The position numbers and the translations under genes are program-made. The notes under the pieces are model-generated. The model saw only the letters and a list, made by a program, of their open reading frames with translations, had not been told where the DNA came from and ran no database searches. From Longimicrobium sp. (GTDB lineage Bacteria > Gemmatimonadota > Gemmatimonadetes > Longimicrobiales > Longimicrobiaceae), in NCBI RefSeq assembly GCF_036388275.1, contig NZ_DASVSF010000023.1, positions 62,001 through 126,000 on the forward strand: a stretch of DNA of 64,000 nucleotides, in the 5' to 3' direction. Below are positions 1 through 7,246 of this stretch, piece after piece (positions within the stretch are counted from its first letter, which is position 1; every line of letters begins with the position of its first letter).

Positions 1-261
1 CCCCGGGGCCTCGTCGCGGATCAGATCGTACTGCAGCAGGCTGGCCTTCAGGTACGCCTCCACCTGCCGCGGTGTCAGCACGCTGTCGGCGGGGGCCTGG
101 AAGCTGGCGACTTCCTTTTCCGTGGGGGTGATCGACGTGGTCTGGTCTACGTCCGACGGCTTGGCCGTCATTTCGCCGGGCTCGTCGCCACCGCAGGCGG
201 CGGCAAGGAACAGCAGGCCCGCGGCGGCGGCGCGGCGGGAGAAGAGGGCGGAATCGTGCAT
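1..261 (-). CDS. Lipoprotein, C-terminus beyond left edge
   Basis: The reading frame is open from an ATG at 259-261 to the left edge, giving 87 codons with no stop. The N-terminus has a short positive region, a hydrophobic stretch and the lipobox LAAC followed by GGDE, so this is a secreted lipoprotein. The acidic residues after the Cys suggest outer-membrane or periplasmic retention, although retention rules outside Proteobacteria are uncertain. The mature part holds a low-complexity Thr/Pro linker, then a helical-looking segment (PRQVEAYLKASLLQYDLI). No function can be named from this fragment. It is divergent from the lipoprotein gene at 493, with a 231-bp shared upstream region. Confidence 0.75.
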   Translation of the reverse strand, partial: MHDSALFSRRAAAAGLLFLAAACGGDEPGEMTAKPSDVDQTTSITPTEKEVASFQAPADSVLTPRQVEAYLKASLLQYDLIRDEAPG

Positions 262-429
262 GGCGAGGGACCTCTGCCTTCGGGGGAACGGTGCCCGGAA
301 CCGGGCGGGAAGGAACGCACGCCGGCCTGGCGCGCGCGTGGAACGAAAACGAACTCGCTAGGGTGCGTGCGGCGGGCCGCGCTGTCAAGTGTTTTCGTTG
401 CAGCCCTGTTCCGTTTCCGGCCGGGCGCG

Positions 430-435
430 TACAAT
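430..435 (+). promoter_or_regulatory. Candidate -10 box (TACAAT)
   Basis: TACAAT lies 57 bp upstream of the ATG at 493. The matching -35 position (about 407-412) reads TGTTCC, a poor match, so this is a weak assignment. Nothing else was recognised in the 262-492 divergent spacer. Confidence 0.3.
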
Positions 436-492
436 GCGCGACGCCGGCGGCATCACTCCCGACGGCCGTCCTCCTACCCCACATCGAATCTC

Positions 493-924
493 ATGAAATC
501 GATCCTTGCCGCCACCCTGAGCCTGGGCCTTGCCGCCTGCGCCACGGCAAACACCAGCGCCCCCGAAGCGGCGGCCCCAGCCACCGCTACCACGACCATG
601 ACGACCACCGTGGCCACGTCGCCATCGGCCGCGCTGAACCCGGTGGGCGAGTACGAGTTCGCCACGCAGGTCAACGGCGAGGCGGTGACGGGTACGATGG
701 AGATCACCGGCACCCCGGGCGCGTACGGCGGACGCGTCGTCACCCTCAAGTTCCCCGAGTTCACCGTGCGCTCGGCGTCAGCCGCCGGGCAGGAGCTGAC
801 GGTGGTGGCCGAGACGCCCACCGGCAACCTGACCCTCCGGATGACGTTCACCGGCGACACCTTCACCGGCGGCTGGACGCTGGGCGGCGACACGGGCGCC
901 ATCACCGGCCGGCGGACGCGCTGA
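493..924 (+). CDS. Small lipoprotein, unknown function
   Basis: This encodes a 143-aa lipoprotein. The signal peptide MKSILAATLSLGLAAC ends in a lipobox. A Thr/Ala-rich linker follows (about residues 20-50), then a compact beta-rich domain (about 52-143) that starts NPVGEYEFAT and ends in Gly/Thr-rich strands (FTGGWTLGGDTGAITG). The strand pattern resembles small lipocalin-like or META-like barrels, but no family was recognised. The frame is open far upstream, yet the Met at 493 is chosen because it alone is followed by a signal peptide. Transcription probably ends at the hairpin at 944-976. Confidence 0.75.
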   Translation: MKSILAATLSLGLAACATANTSAPEAAAPATATTTMTTTVATSPSAALNPVGEYEFATQVNGEAVTGTMEITGTPGAYGGRVVTLKFPEFTVRSASAAGQELTVVAETPTGNLTLRMTFTGDTFTGGWTLGGDTGAITGRRTR

Positions 925-943
925 TCCAGCGGTCGGCCGATCG

Positions 944-976
944 ACGGGGGCGGCTCCAGGTCGGAGCCGCCCCCGT
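944..976. terminator. Bidirectional intrinsic terminator
   Basis: A 14-bp perfect stem (944-957 with 963-976) has a 5-nt loop AGGTC and is followed by GTTTGCTT. It sits between convergent genes ending at 924 and 983 and probably serves both. Confidence 0.75.
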
Positions 977-982
977 TTGCTT

Positions 983-3370
983 CTATTCCCCTCCCCCTCC
1001 GTACAGTCCCCGGTAGATGGCCGTGTTCCGGGTGAGGATCTTCACGTAGTCGCGCGTTTCCTGGAAGGGGATGCGCTCCGTGAACAGCTCCTCGTCGCGG
1101 TACTCCGGCAGCTGCCGCCACCGCGTCACCCGCGCCGGGCCCGCGTTGTAGGCGCTGAAGACGCTGGGGAGCGAACCGCGGTAGGCGCGCATCTGGTCCG
1201 CCAGGAACCGCGTGCCGAGCGCCACGTTGATCTCGGGGTTGTACAGCAGCTCGGCGTTCCACTGCCGCAGCCCGGCGCCGGTGGCCAGCCCGCGCCCGGT
1301 CTCGGGCATCACCTGCATCAGCCCGCGGGCGCCGGGGCCGCTGGTGGCCTTGTGGTTGAACCACGACTCCTGGCGGATCATGGCCGCCACCAGCGCCGGC
1401 TGCAGGTTGGTGCGGCGCGCCTCGCCGTCGATGATCCCCCGGTACGGCAGCGGATACAGGATGCGGAGCAGGCGCGCGCTCACCGGCTCGTCCGCCGCCT
1501 GCATCTTGATGGCGACGCGGATGCCCGCCGACGTGTATCCCCGCTCGTTGACGGCTTCGGCCAGGGGATACAGGACGGCGCGGTCGTCGCCTGCCTCGCG
1601 GATCCGCCGGTCCACCTCGGCGGCGGCCTCGGTGTCCAGCCCGGCCGCGCGCAGCAGGTCCACGCCGTACATCCACCCGGCCACCTTGTCGCGCGCCGCC
1701 GCGTCGTCCGCCGGGTCCGGCCGCAGGGGGATGGGCCAATACGGCTGCCGCAGGCGCTCCGCGGACTGCAGGGCGTAGTACGACAGCGGCTCGCGGGTGC
1801 GCACCTCGCGGTACAGCACGCCGGCCCCGGCGCTGTCGCCCCGGGCGGCGCGGGCGCGCGCGGCCCAGTACGCCGCCTGCGGCCAGAAGCTGCCGGACGG
1901 CGTGCGCGTGCGGTACTGGTCGTACGCAGCCGCCGCCCCCGCGTAGTCGCGCGCCAGGAACGCCATCCCGCCCAGCCGCATCAGCGCCAGCCCTGCGCGT
2001 TCCGTGGCGGGAAAGCGGTCCGCCACACGGCGATACGCGGCGCGCGCCCCGGCCGCGTCTCCCGCGTCGTGGCTCATGTCGGCCACCATGAACAGCGCCT
2101 CGGCGGCCGGGGCCACGCCGGGAAAGCGCTCCGCCGCGCTCACCCACGTCTGCCGCGCCTGGTCGCGCGCGCCGCGCCGGAACTGCGCGCGGCCGGTGAC
2201 GTACATCGCCTGCGCCGCCGTCTCGGGCGCGGCGCCGAACAGCGGGCGTGCCGCCGCGTCGACCTCCGCGTACCGCCCGGCCGCGAACAGCGCGTTCGCC
2301 AGCCGCAGCCTCACCACCGCGTCCGACGGGTTGGCGGCCAGCCACGCACGGTAGCCGTCCGCCGCGCGCGCCTTGTTGCCGTGCCGGTCGTACACCGTGG
2401 CGATCGCCAGCCGGTCCGCCGCGGTCAGCCCCGCCATCCCGCCGATGGTCCGCGCCGCCTCGATGGCGGGCGCGCTCGCTGGCGCCTCGCGCATGGCCGC
2501 GCGCAGCAGCTCCATCGCCGCGGCCGCATCGCCCGCCGCCCGCGCCCCGCGCGCCGCCGCCACGGCCATCTCCGCACGCTCGCCCGGCTCCGTCGCCTGC
2601 TCGCGGAAGCGCAGGGCCAGGACGCGCGCACCCGCCGGGTCGTTCGCCACCAGGTGCGCCCGAAGCCGCGCCCCCCGCGCCCGAGTGGGCGAGGGAAGGT
2701 CGTCGGCGCCATCCAGGAAGGTGCGCACCCGGGCCGTGTCGCCGCGGCTGGCCAGCGCCTCCGCCGCGAGGATGGTCACCCAACCGGACACGGCCGGCAC
2801 ATGGGTGCGAGCGTGGTCCAGCGCGCGGATGCCATCGTCAGCGCGGCCGGCGCGCAGCAGCGCCAGCGCGTGCCTCAGCTCGCCCACGGCGCGCTCGCCG
2901 CGCAGGGCGGCCGTTCCCGTGTCGGCGCGCAGCCGCACGTAGCGGGCGTAGGCCTCGGCGGCCTCGTTCCACTTTCCCTGCTCTTCACGCGCGCGGCCCA
3001 GCAGGTACCACCCGTCGCCGCCGCCCACGCGCTCCAGCCAGGGCTTTCCCTCCAGCAGCCCGCGGACGTTGTCCCATCCGCCCCACCCCGCCTCGGCCTT
3101 GGCGGCCACGAGAAGAAGCTCGGGATCGCTGCCCGGACTGGTGAGCTCGCGCAGCCGGCGAGCCGCGCGCCAGTTTCGGCCATCGCGCAGCAGCTCGGCC
3201 ACGTCGGGCGGCACGGCGACATGAAGTCCCTGCACGGCCTCCGCGGCGGCGGCCGGGGCGCGGGGGCGCTCGGGTGTGTCGCGCGCGTCGCCCAGGCGAA
3301 CGGCGGCCCACACCAGGATGGGCACGAGCAGGATGCAGACGGCGGCGACGATCTGGTGACGACGGGTCAT
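983..3370 (-). CDS. Lytic transglycosylase with TPR-like repeats (Slt70 type)
   Basis: This 795-aa protein has an N-terminal signal anchor (MTRRHQIVAAVCILLVPILVW), a long Ala-rich alpha-helical solenoid of TPR-like hairpins (about residues 60-640), and a C-terminal SLT domain from about residue 660. The SLT hallmarks are visible: the catalytic Glu in RQES (about residue 668), GLMQVMPETG, and AYNAGP. Family knowledge: Slt70-type enzymes cleave the MurNAc-GlcNAc bond in periplasmic peptidoglycan, forming 1,6-anhydroMurNAc. The frame is open about 280 codons further upstream, but that part reads through a repeat block. The ATG at 3368-3370 is chosen because a signal peptide follows. It is larger than E. 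coli Slt70 (about 645 aa) because the solenoid is longer. It is convergent with the lipoprotein at 493. Confidence 0.9.
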   Translation of the reverse strand: MTRRHQIVAAVCILLVPILVWAAVRLGDARDTPERPRAPAAAAEAVQGLHVAVPPDVAELLRDGRNWRAARRLRELTSPGSDPELLLVAAKAEAGWGGWDNVRGLLEGKPWLERVGGGDGWYLLGRAREEQGKWNEAAEAYARYVRLRADTGTAALRGERAVGELRHALALLRAGRADDGIRALDHARTHVPAVSGWVTILAAEALASRGDTARVRTFLDGADDLPSPTRARGARLRAHLVANDPAGARVLALRFREQATEPGERAEMAVAAARGARAAGDAAAAMELLRAAMREAPASAPAIEAARTIGGMAGLTAADRLAIATVYDRHGNKARAADGYRAWLAANPSDAVVRLRLANALFAAGRYAEVDAAARPLFGAAPETAAQAMYVTGRAQFRRGARDQARQTWVSAAERFPGVAPAAEALFMVADMSHDAGDAAGARAAYRRVADRFPATERAGLALMRLGGMAFLARDYAGAAAAYDQYRTRTPSGSFWPQAAYWAARARAARGDSAGAGVLYREVRTREPLSYYALQSAERLRQPYWPIPLRPDPADDAAARDKVAGWMYGVDLLRAAGLDTEAAAEVDRRIREAGDDRAVLYPLAEAVNERGYTSAGIRVAIKMQAADEPVSARLLRILYPLPYRGIIDGEARRTNLQPALVAAMIRQESWFNHKATSGPGARGLMQVMPETGRGLATGAGLRQWNAELLYNPEINVALGTRFLADQMRAYRGSLPSVFSAYNAGPARVTRWRQLPEYRDEELFTERIPFQETRDYVKILTRNTAIYRGLYGGGGE

Positions 3371-3496
3371 GGGCTTGCGCGCGGGTGACTGCTTTCGGTG
3401 CGCGCGGCGGGCTGCGAATCGTGTGCCCGGGTGGGCGCGGCACCGTCGTTGCCCGGCTGGACGGTGGGCGATGCACCCGAACAAAGGGGGGAGACC

Positions 3497-3883
3497 ATGG
3501 GGGAGCGGATGCCGTGGGTTGAGGCCGCGGCGCACCAGGTGGCGGTGTGGGTGGAGATCGGCGGCGTGCTGATGCTGGTGCTGACGGCCATGGTGGCATC
3601 GGTGCTGATGCTGCACGACTGGCGGGCGGGCGGGTTCGCGAAGGCGTACCAGGGCTATCGCCGCAACCTGGGGCGGGGGATCCTGCTCGGGCTGGAGTTC
3701 CTGGTGATCGCCGACATCATCGGCACCGTGGCCGTGGAGCCGTCGTTCCACAACCTGGGGGTGCTGGGGCTGATCGTGCTGATCCGGACGTTCCTGAGCT
3801 TTTCGCTGGAGGTGGAGATCGAGGGGCGGTTCCCCTGGCAGGGTACGCATCCGCACCACGAGGCCAAGCAGGACCAGATCTGA
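3497..3883 (+). CDS. DUF1622-family membrane protein
   Basis: This encodes a 128-aa integral membrane protein with three predicted membrane segments: about residues 17-38 (VEIGGVLMLVLTAMVASVLM), 58-76 (GRGILLGLEFLVIADIIGTV) and 83-100 (LGVLGLIVLIRTFLSFSL). The conserved polar patches YRRNLGRGILLGLEFL and IRTFLSFSLEVEIEG are typical of the DUF1622 family, whose function is unknown. The ATG at 3497 has a good purine-rich ribosome binding site just upstream (about 3484-3494, AAGGGGGGAGA); an upstream in-frame ATG at 3398 has none. It is divergent from the transglycosylase. Confidence 0.85.
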   Translation: MGERMPWVEAAAHQVAVWVEIGGVLMLVLTAMVASVLMLHDWRAGGFAKAYQGYRRNLGRGILLGLEFLVIADIIGTVAVEPSFHNLGVLGLIVLIRTFLSFSLEVEIEGRFPWQGTHPHHEAKQDQI

Positions 3884-3887
3884 AGGA

Positions 3888-3940
3888 TGCCCCTCCCCCG
3901 GCCCCTCCCCGCACAAACTGCGTGCGGAGAGGGGGGAAGT
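3888..3940. repeat. Family B palindromic repeat, copy 1
   Basis: The core is CCTCCCCGCAC, AAACTGC, GTGCGGAGAGG (about 3903-3931). It resembles the other family B copies, in which a (C/G)CTCTCCC...GGGAGAGG stem flanks AAAC or GTTT. It opens a 920-bp gene-free block (3884-4806) filled almost wholly with repeat modules. Confidence 0.6.
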
Positions 3941-3982
3941 TCGGTCGTGGTTCGACAGGTTGTTTCGCGGCCCGCCGACGCC

Positions 3983-4033
3983 CCCCATCCCCAGCCCTTC
4001 CCCCGCAAACCCCCGCGGGGGAAGGGCGCCAAT
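3983..4033 (+). repeat. Family A palindromic repeat, copy 1
   Basis: The copy begins CCCATCCCCAGCC. The stem CCCTTCCCCCGC (3995-4006) pairs with GCGGGGGAAGGG (4015-4026), and GCGCCA follows. Six other near-identical copies occur in the window. Confidence 0.85.
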
Positions 4034-4123
4034 CTGGTGCGCTTCGGATGGATGGGAGCCAGGGCGGACTTCGCACGCGTCTCGACCAGGTCCGGCGCAC
4101 TCCGCGGCTGCCCTCACCCCCGG

Positions 4124-4149
4124 CCCCTCTCCCGCAAGCGGGAGAGGGG
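4124..4149. repeat. Family B-like perfect hairpin
   Basis: CCCCTCTCCCGC (4124-4135) pairs with GCGGGAGAGGGG (4138-4149) around AA, a perfect 12-bp stem preceded by CCCTCACCCCCGG as in other B copies. Confidence 0.65.
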
Positions 4150-4191
4150 CGAATTCGATCGCGCTTCGGCCGAGGCCGGCGCGGGGGCCTG

Positions 4192-4305
4192 TCATCCTGA
4201 GCCCCAAGCGCACCGTACCGGCCCGTACTCCACCCTCCGCGGGGCGAAGGATCTAGCCGCGGACACCTTGAAGCCGGAGCGCGGCAGCGGGCACCCAGAC
4301 CCGAG
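4192..4305 (+). repeat. Family C repeat, copy 1
   Basis: It starts TGTCATCCTGAG, carries the middle marker GGCGAAGGATCTAGCCGCGG, and ends with a GCGGCAGCGGGCACC-like tail. Further copies lie at 4563, 29473, 34095, 34362 and 54088. Confidence 0.75.
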
Positions 4306-4354
4306 ACGCGACCGGAACCACGCGGAACGACGGAGTTTGGCGCATGCCGCGGCG

Positions 4355-4407
4355 CCCCCCATCCCCAACCCTTCCCCCGCAAAACCCCGCGGGGGAAGGG
4401 CGCCAGC
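4355..4407 (+). repeat. Family A palindromic repeat, copy 2
   Basis: It has the same CCCATCCCCAACCC start and the CCCTTCCCCCGC / GCGGGGGAAGGG stem as copy 1, separated here by AAAACCCC. Confidence 0.85.
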
Positions 4408-4504
4408 CCGGTGCGTCTTGGGACCTCCGGCGCAGCCCCCGGCTACCCACTTCTGCGTTCCCGGCGCACATCCTCGGTGTGCCGCGTGTCAGCGCGGTGG
4501 GTGG

Positions 4505-4558
4505 ATGCAGTCCGCGAAGGCGGACTTCGGGCCGTCGTTGCCGCGACTTTAGTCGCCC
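4505..4558 (+). repeat. Family D twin-hairpin repeat, copy 1
   Basis: Two short hairpins lie in tandem: GTCCGC-GAA-GGCGGAC, then GCGAC-TTTA-GTCGC, joined by TTCGGGCCGTCGTTGCC. Other copies lie at 13404 (inverted), 19111, 50703 (inverted) and 61743. Confidence 0.75.
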
Positions 4559-4562
4559 CAGC

Positions 4563-4690
4563 GGGGCCGAGGTCCACGGATCGGTGACCGCTGCCGCGCC
4601 CGGGCTGAGAAGTGACGCAGGCAAGATCCTTCGGCCCGCGTAGAATCGTGGGCGGGCAAGTGCGGCGTGGCTCGGCCTCAGGATGACAAG
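4563..4690 (-). repeat. Family C repeat, copy 2 (inverted)
   Basis: Read on the minus strand it has the family order: GTCATCCTGAGG, then CCGAAGGATCTTGCC, then a CGGCAGCGGTCACCG tail. Confidence 0.7.
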
Positions 4691-4725
4691 CTATCGTGCA
4701 CCAATGGCTTGAGTGCACATCTCTA

Positions 4726-4797
4726 CTGAAGTGTACCCCCTCTCGCACGCTGTTTGTGGGCGAGGGTGGACGAGCATAAGCGAGGACGGGTGAGGGC
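4726..4797 (-). repeat. Family B long-form repeat, copy 2
   Basis: It contains GAAGTGTAC, a CCCTCTCGCAC...GTGGGCGAGGG stem around a GTTT loop, then a 33-bp tail (GTGGACGAGCATAAGCGAGG plus 13 bp) that is identical to the copy at 34471. In both places it directly follows an inverted family C copy. Confidence 0.75.
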
Positions 4798-4806
4798 CTC
4801 CCGGCA

Positions 4807-5394
4807 CTACGACAGCAGCACCATCCCCAGCACGATCGCCGCGCCGCCCGCAAGCGTCACGCGTACGTTGTCGTCCAGCGGCAGCGGGGCGAACTCCACG
4901 GTGGAGGCGACGAGCGCCCCGAACGCGGCGGCCGCGAACGGGACTGAGGGGGCCACCAGGCAGACAGCTCCTGCGACCCCCAGGTCCGTCACCAGCCCCG
5001 CCGCGAATCCCTCCCAGCTCTTCCCCCACGACGTGCGGTGCCGCCCCCACCGCTTGCCGACGAGCGCCGCCGCCGCGTCGCCCAAGCCGTTGAACAGCAT
5101 CGCGGCGACCGCAACGGGCTTGGGAAACAGCACCAGCGCCGCCGCGTACGCGACGGCCATGTACGTGGCCCCCGCCAGCCCGTGCCGCTCGTGCGTGCGC
5201 AGCATGGTGCGCGTGCGGCGAAGGAAGTGGTAGCGAAAGCCGCGGTGCCGGTGCCGCGCCAGGTCGATCCCCAGCGCGACGGCGGCACCGGGCAGCAGCA
5301 CCGCCAGCGCCACCGGGCGCGGCACCACCCACACCAGCAGCGGCAGCGCCGTCGACGACACGTGAATCGCCTTCCGCGCCAGTTCGCGCTTCAT
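4807..5394 (-). CDS. Diacylglycerol/polyprenol kinase-like membrane protein
   Basis: This encodes a 195-aa polytopic protein with about five or six membrane segments. The order of motifs fits the CTP-dependent dolichol/phytol/diacylglycerol kinase superfamily (also labelled phosphatidate cytidylyltransferase-like): an N-terminal RKAIHVSS, a central LFNGLGDAAAALVGKRWG, and KSWEGFAAG in the place of the family's GKSxEGS. Known members use CTP to phosphorylate a lipid alcohol at the membrane. Which lipid is used here cannot be read from the sequence. The gene follows the family B repeat and lies 24 bp downstream of the hydrolase gene on the same strand, so co-transcription is plausible. Confidence 0.75.
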   Translation of the reverse strand: MKRELARKAIHVSSTALPLLVWVVPRPVALAVLLPGAAVALGIDLARHRHRGFRYHFLRRTRTMLRTHERHGLAGATYMAVAYAAALVLFPKPVAVAAMLFNGLGDAAAALVGKRWGRHRTSWGKSWEGFAAGLVTDLGVAGAVCLVAPSVPFAAAAFGALVASTVEFAPLPLDDNVRVTLAGGAAIVLGMVLLS

Positions 5395-5418
5395 GCCCGG
5401 CCCGTGACGGGACGAGTG

Positions 5419-6312
5419 CTACGCATGCGAGCTCGCCCCCTCGCGCAGGAACCCGAGCAGCAGCTCGTTCACCCGGTCCGGAAACTCCTCCATCACCCAG
5501 TGGCTCGCCTCGGGAAGGTGCTCCACCCGGATGTCGGGGACCCACTTCTCCAGCCCGTTCGTCAGCCGCACCGACAGCGCCGGGTCGCGGTCGCCCCAGA
5601 TCACCAGCGTGGGCAGCGCGATCCTGCGGGAGCGGGGCGACGAGTGGCGGGCCGCCGCGCGGTAGTAGTCGAGCATGGCCTTGATGGCGCCCGGTCGCGC
5701 CGCGGCTTCGCGGTACAGCTGGATGTCCTGGTCGGTGAACGCCCCGGGCCGCACCGCCTCGCCCCGGAAGATGCGTTCGAGCAGCGCGAAGTCGCCCCGG
5801 CGGAACGCGGCCTCGGGAAGGATGGGCAGCTGGAAGGCCGCGGCGTACCAGGACCGCAGCATCTGGTCCGGCGTCATCAGCTCCCGGGCGAAGGCCCTGG
5901 GGTGCGGCGCGTTCAGGATCACCAGACGGTCCACGTGCTGGGGCGCCAGCATCCCCATCCACCAGGCGATCACCCCGCCCCAGTCATGGCCCACCACGTG
6001 CGCCTTCTCCACCCCCAGGTGCCGCACCAGCCCCACCACGTCCGCCATCAGCTGCTCGATGCGGTACGCCGCCACGCGCGCCGGCTTTTCCGACAGGTTG
6101 TAGCCGCGCAGGTCGGGCGCCACCACGCGGAAGCCCGCGGCCGCCAGCGCCGGGATCTGCCAACGCCACGCCCACCAGAACTGCGGAAATCCGTGGAGGA
6201 GAACCACCAGCGGCCCCTCGCCCGCCTCCACCCAGTGCAGCCGGACGTTGTTCACCACCGCCTCGTGGTGCGTCCACCCTTCCCCGCCCCCCGTCGCCGC
6301 TGCGGTCGTCAT
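5419..6312 (-). CDS. Alpha/beta hydrolase, epoxide-hydrolase-like
   Basis: This 297-aa protein has the epoxide hydrolase / haloalkane dehalogenase pattern. The oxyanion motif HGFP lies near residue 45, the nucleophile Asp in GHDWGG near residue 110, a cap domain in the middle, an acid in WGDRDP, and the catalytic His in EASHW near the C-terminus. An Asp rather than Ser nucleophile argues for an epoxide hydrolase or haloacid-type dehalogenase over an ordinary esterase. There is no signal peptide, so it is cytosolic. The ATG at 6310-6312 is preferred to the upstream in-frame Met (6519) because residues before it are unlike the family and overlap the neighbouring promoter region. Confidence 0.85.
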   Translation of the reverse strand: MTTAAATGGGEGWTHHEAVVNNVRLHWVEAGEGPLVVLLHGFPQFWWAWRWQIPALAAAGFRVVAPDLRGYNLSEKPARVAAYRIEQLMADVVGLVRHLGVEKAHVVGHDWGGVIAWWMGMLAPQHVDRLVILNAPHPRAFARELMTPDQMLRSWYAAAFQLPILPEAAFRRGDFALLERIFRGEAVRPGAFTDQDIQLYREAAARPGAIKAMLDYYRAAARHSSPRSRRIALPTLVIWGDRDPALSVRLTNGLEKWVPDIRVEHLPEASHWVMEEFPDRVNELLLGFLREGASSHA

Positions 6313-6494
6313 CGCTCGCCCCTGTTGCCATCGTGTTCGCGCCCGCGCATTGTACAAGCAACGACGGGGCCGGATGATCCTGCAGGCGCCCCGTTCGTTC
6401 CCGCGACCTCCGCGCCTCCGCGTGAGACCCGTCACGGTCTGCCCGGCACGAACGTTCCACCCGAAGCATCCAGCCATCCTCAAGGAGAATGACA

Positions 6495-6908
6495 ATGCGC
6501 GCAATCCCCCGATCGGCAATCCGCATCGGCCTGGCCCTGTTCTGCCTCCTGACGGCCGCGTGCGCTCCGACGGCCGTAGGCGCCGCCGGCGGCATCGGCT
6601 ACACGGGACGCGGCGCCACGGCCCTGGTGCACGCGCAGGTGCCCCAGGTGTTCGAGTCCACGGCCGCCGTGTTCGAGGAAATGGGCATCGAGCTGACGGA
6701 CCGCCAAGGCCGGCCCGGCCGCGGCGGCTCGGCGATTGGCAACGACATCACCATCAACGGCCGGCGCGGCACTGCCGAGGTGGTCGTAGCCGTCGAGCGC
6801 GAGACCAACGCGAGCTCCGAGGTGTTCGTCCAGGTGCGCGAAGGCAGGGCCGACTACAACCGCGAGTTGGCGGGCGAGATCCTGTCCCGCATCGTCGCGA
6901 AGCGCTAA
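6495..6908 (+). CDS. DUF3568-like lipoprotein
   Basis: This encodes a 137-aa lipoprotein with signal MRAIPRSAIRIGLALFCLLTAAC. The mature part (GATALVHAQVPQVFESTAAVFEEMGIEL, then VVVAVERET) has the two-layer alpha/beta pattern of the DUF3568 family, whose members are small secreted proteins of unknown role. Two ATGs compete, at 6489 and 6495. The AAGGAG at 6482-6487 touches the first but is 7 nt from the second, so 6495 is chosen. It is divergent from the hydrolase gene. Confidence 0.7.
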   Translation: MRAIPRSAIRIGLALFCLLTAACAPTAVGAAGGIGYTGRGATALVHAQVPQVFESTAAVFEEMGIELTDRQGRPGRGGSAIGNDITINGRRGTAEVVVAVERETNASSEVFVQVREGRADYNRELAGEILSRIVAKR

Positions 6909-6916
6909 GCCAGTGG

Positions 6917-6945
6917 TTGACAATAACTTGGCGCGCTGATACATT
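6917..6945 (+). promoter_or_regulatory. Strong sigma-70-type promoter
   Basis: TTGACA (6917-6922), a 17-bp spacer and TACATT (6940-6945). The predicted start near 6952-6954 coincides with the first base of the closing stem of the RNA at 6953-7108, so it drives that RNA and probably the tRNA after it. Confidence 0.85.
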
Positions 6946-6952
6946 CATCGCG

Positions 6953-7108
6953 TGACGGCGCAGAGAGCTTCACGTTTGAGCCGATAGTTCTGAAGCCGGG
7001 GCCTGAGCCCAAGGCAGACGCGGAGTCTTGATTGACATCGCGGAAACCGAGGGGATGGCACCCACCGATACCCAAGTATCTGGCTTCAAACACACTCTCT
7101 GCGTTGTC
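6953..7108 (+). ncRNA. ssrS: Probable 6S RNA
   Basis: The segment between a consensus promoter and tRNA-fMet can fold into a long rod. Bases 6954-6967 pair with 7095-7108 (14 bp, two of them G-U), followed inward by GTTTGAGCC (6974-6982) with GGCTTCAAAC (7082-7091, one bulge). Inside, a small hairpin GATAC-CCAA-GTATC (7067-7080) sits on the 3' side of an open bubble. TGAGCCGATA (6977-6986) matches, as I recall it, the 5' side of the E. coli 6S central bubble. Length (about 155 nt), rod shape and bubble fit 6S RNA, which binds the housekeeping RNA polymerase holoenzyme and mimics an open promoter. The identification rests on manual folding. Confidence 0.7.
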
Positions 7109-7114
7109 CATGGC

Positions 7115-7188
<74 letters not shown>

Positions 7189-7194
7189 TGTGAA

Positions 7195-7232
7195 AAGCGC
7201 CTCCGTGCCGATTCGTCGGGACGGAGGCGCTT
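7195..7232. terminator. Bidirectional intrinsic terminator
   Basis: A 12-bp stem (AAGCGCCTCCGT at 7195-7206 with 7221-7232) is followed by TTCGTTTC. It ends the tRNA transcript on the plus strand and the DUF4105 gene on the minus strand. Confidence 0.8.
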
Positions 7233-7246
7233 TCGTTTCGGATGAT

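Noticed and set aside
256..492. Extended N-terminus of the lipoprotein at 493
   Set aside because: The upstream in-frame part overlaps the divergent gene's start and the candidate promoter, and would bury the signal peptide.
474..2783. Very long frame antisense to the transglycosylase, and many similar ones (for example 24172-25515, 25088-27148, 31650-33833, 17042-19141)
   Set aside because: They lie opposite well-recognised genes, are Arg/Gly/Pro/His-rich, and follow the codon-position bias of the real gene on the other strand. They are high-GC shadows.
3884..4806. Decayed gene or insertion sequence in the long spacer
   Set aside because: All recognisable segments are copies of repeat families found elsewhere; no transposase or gene remnants could be read.
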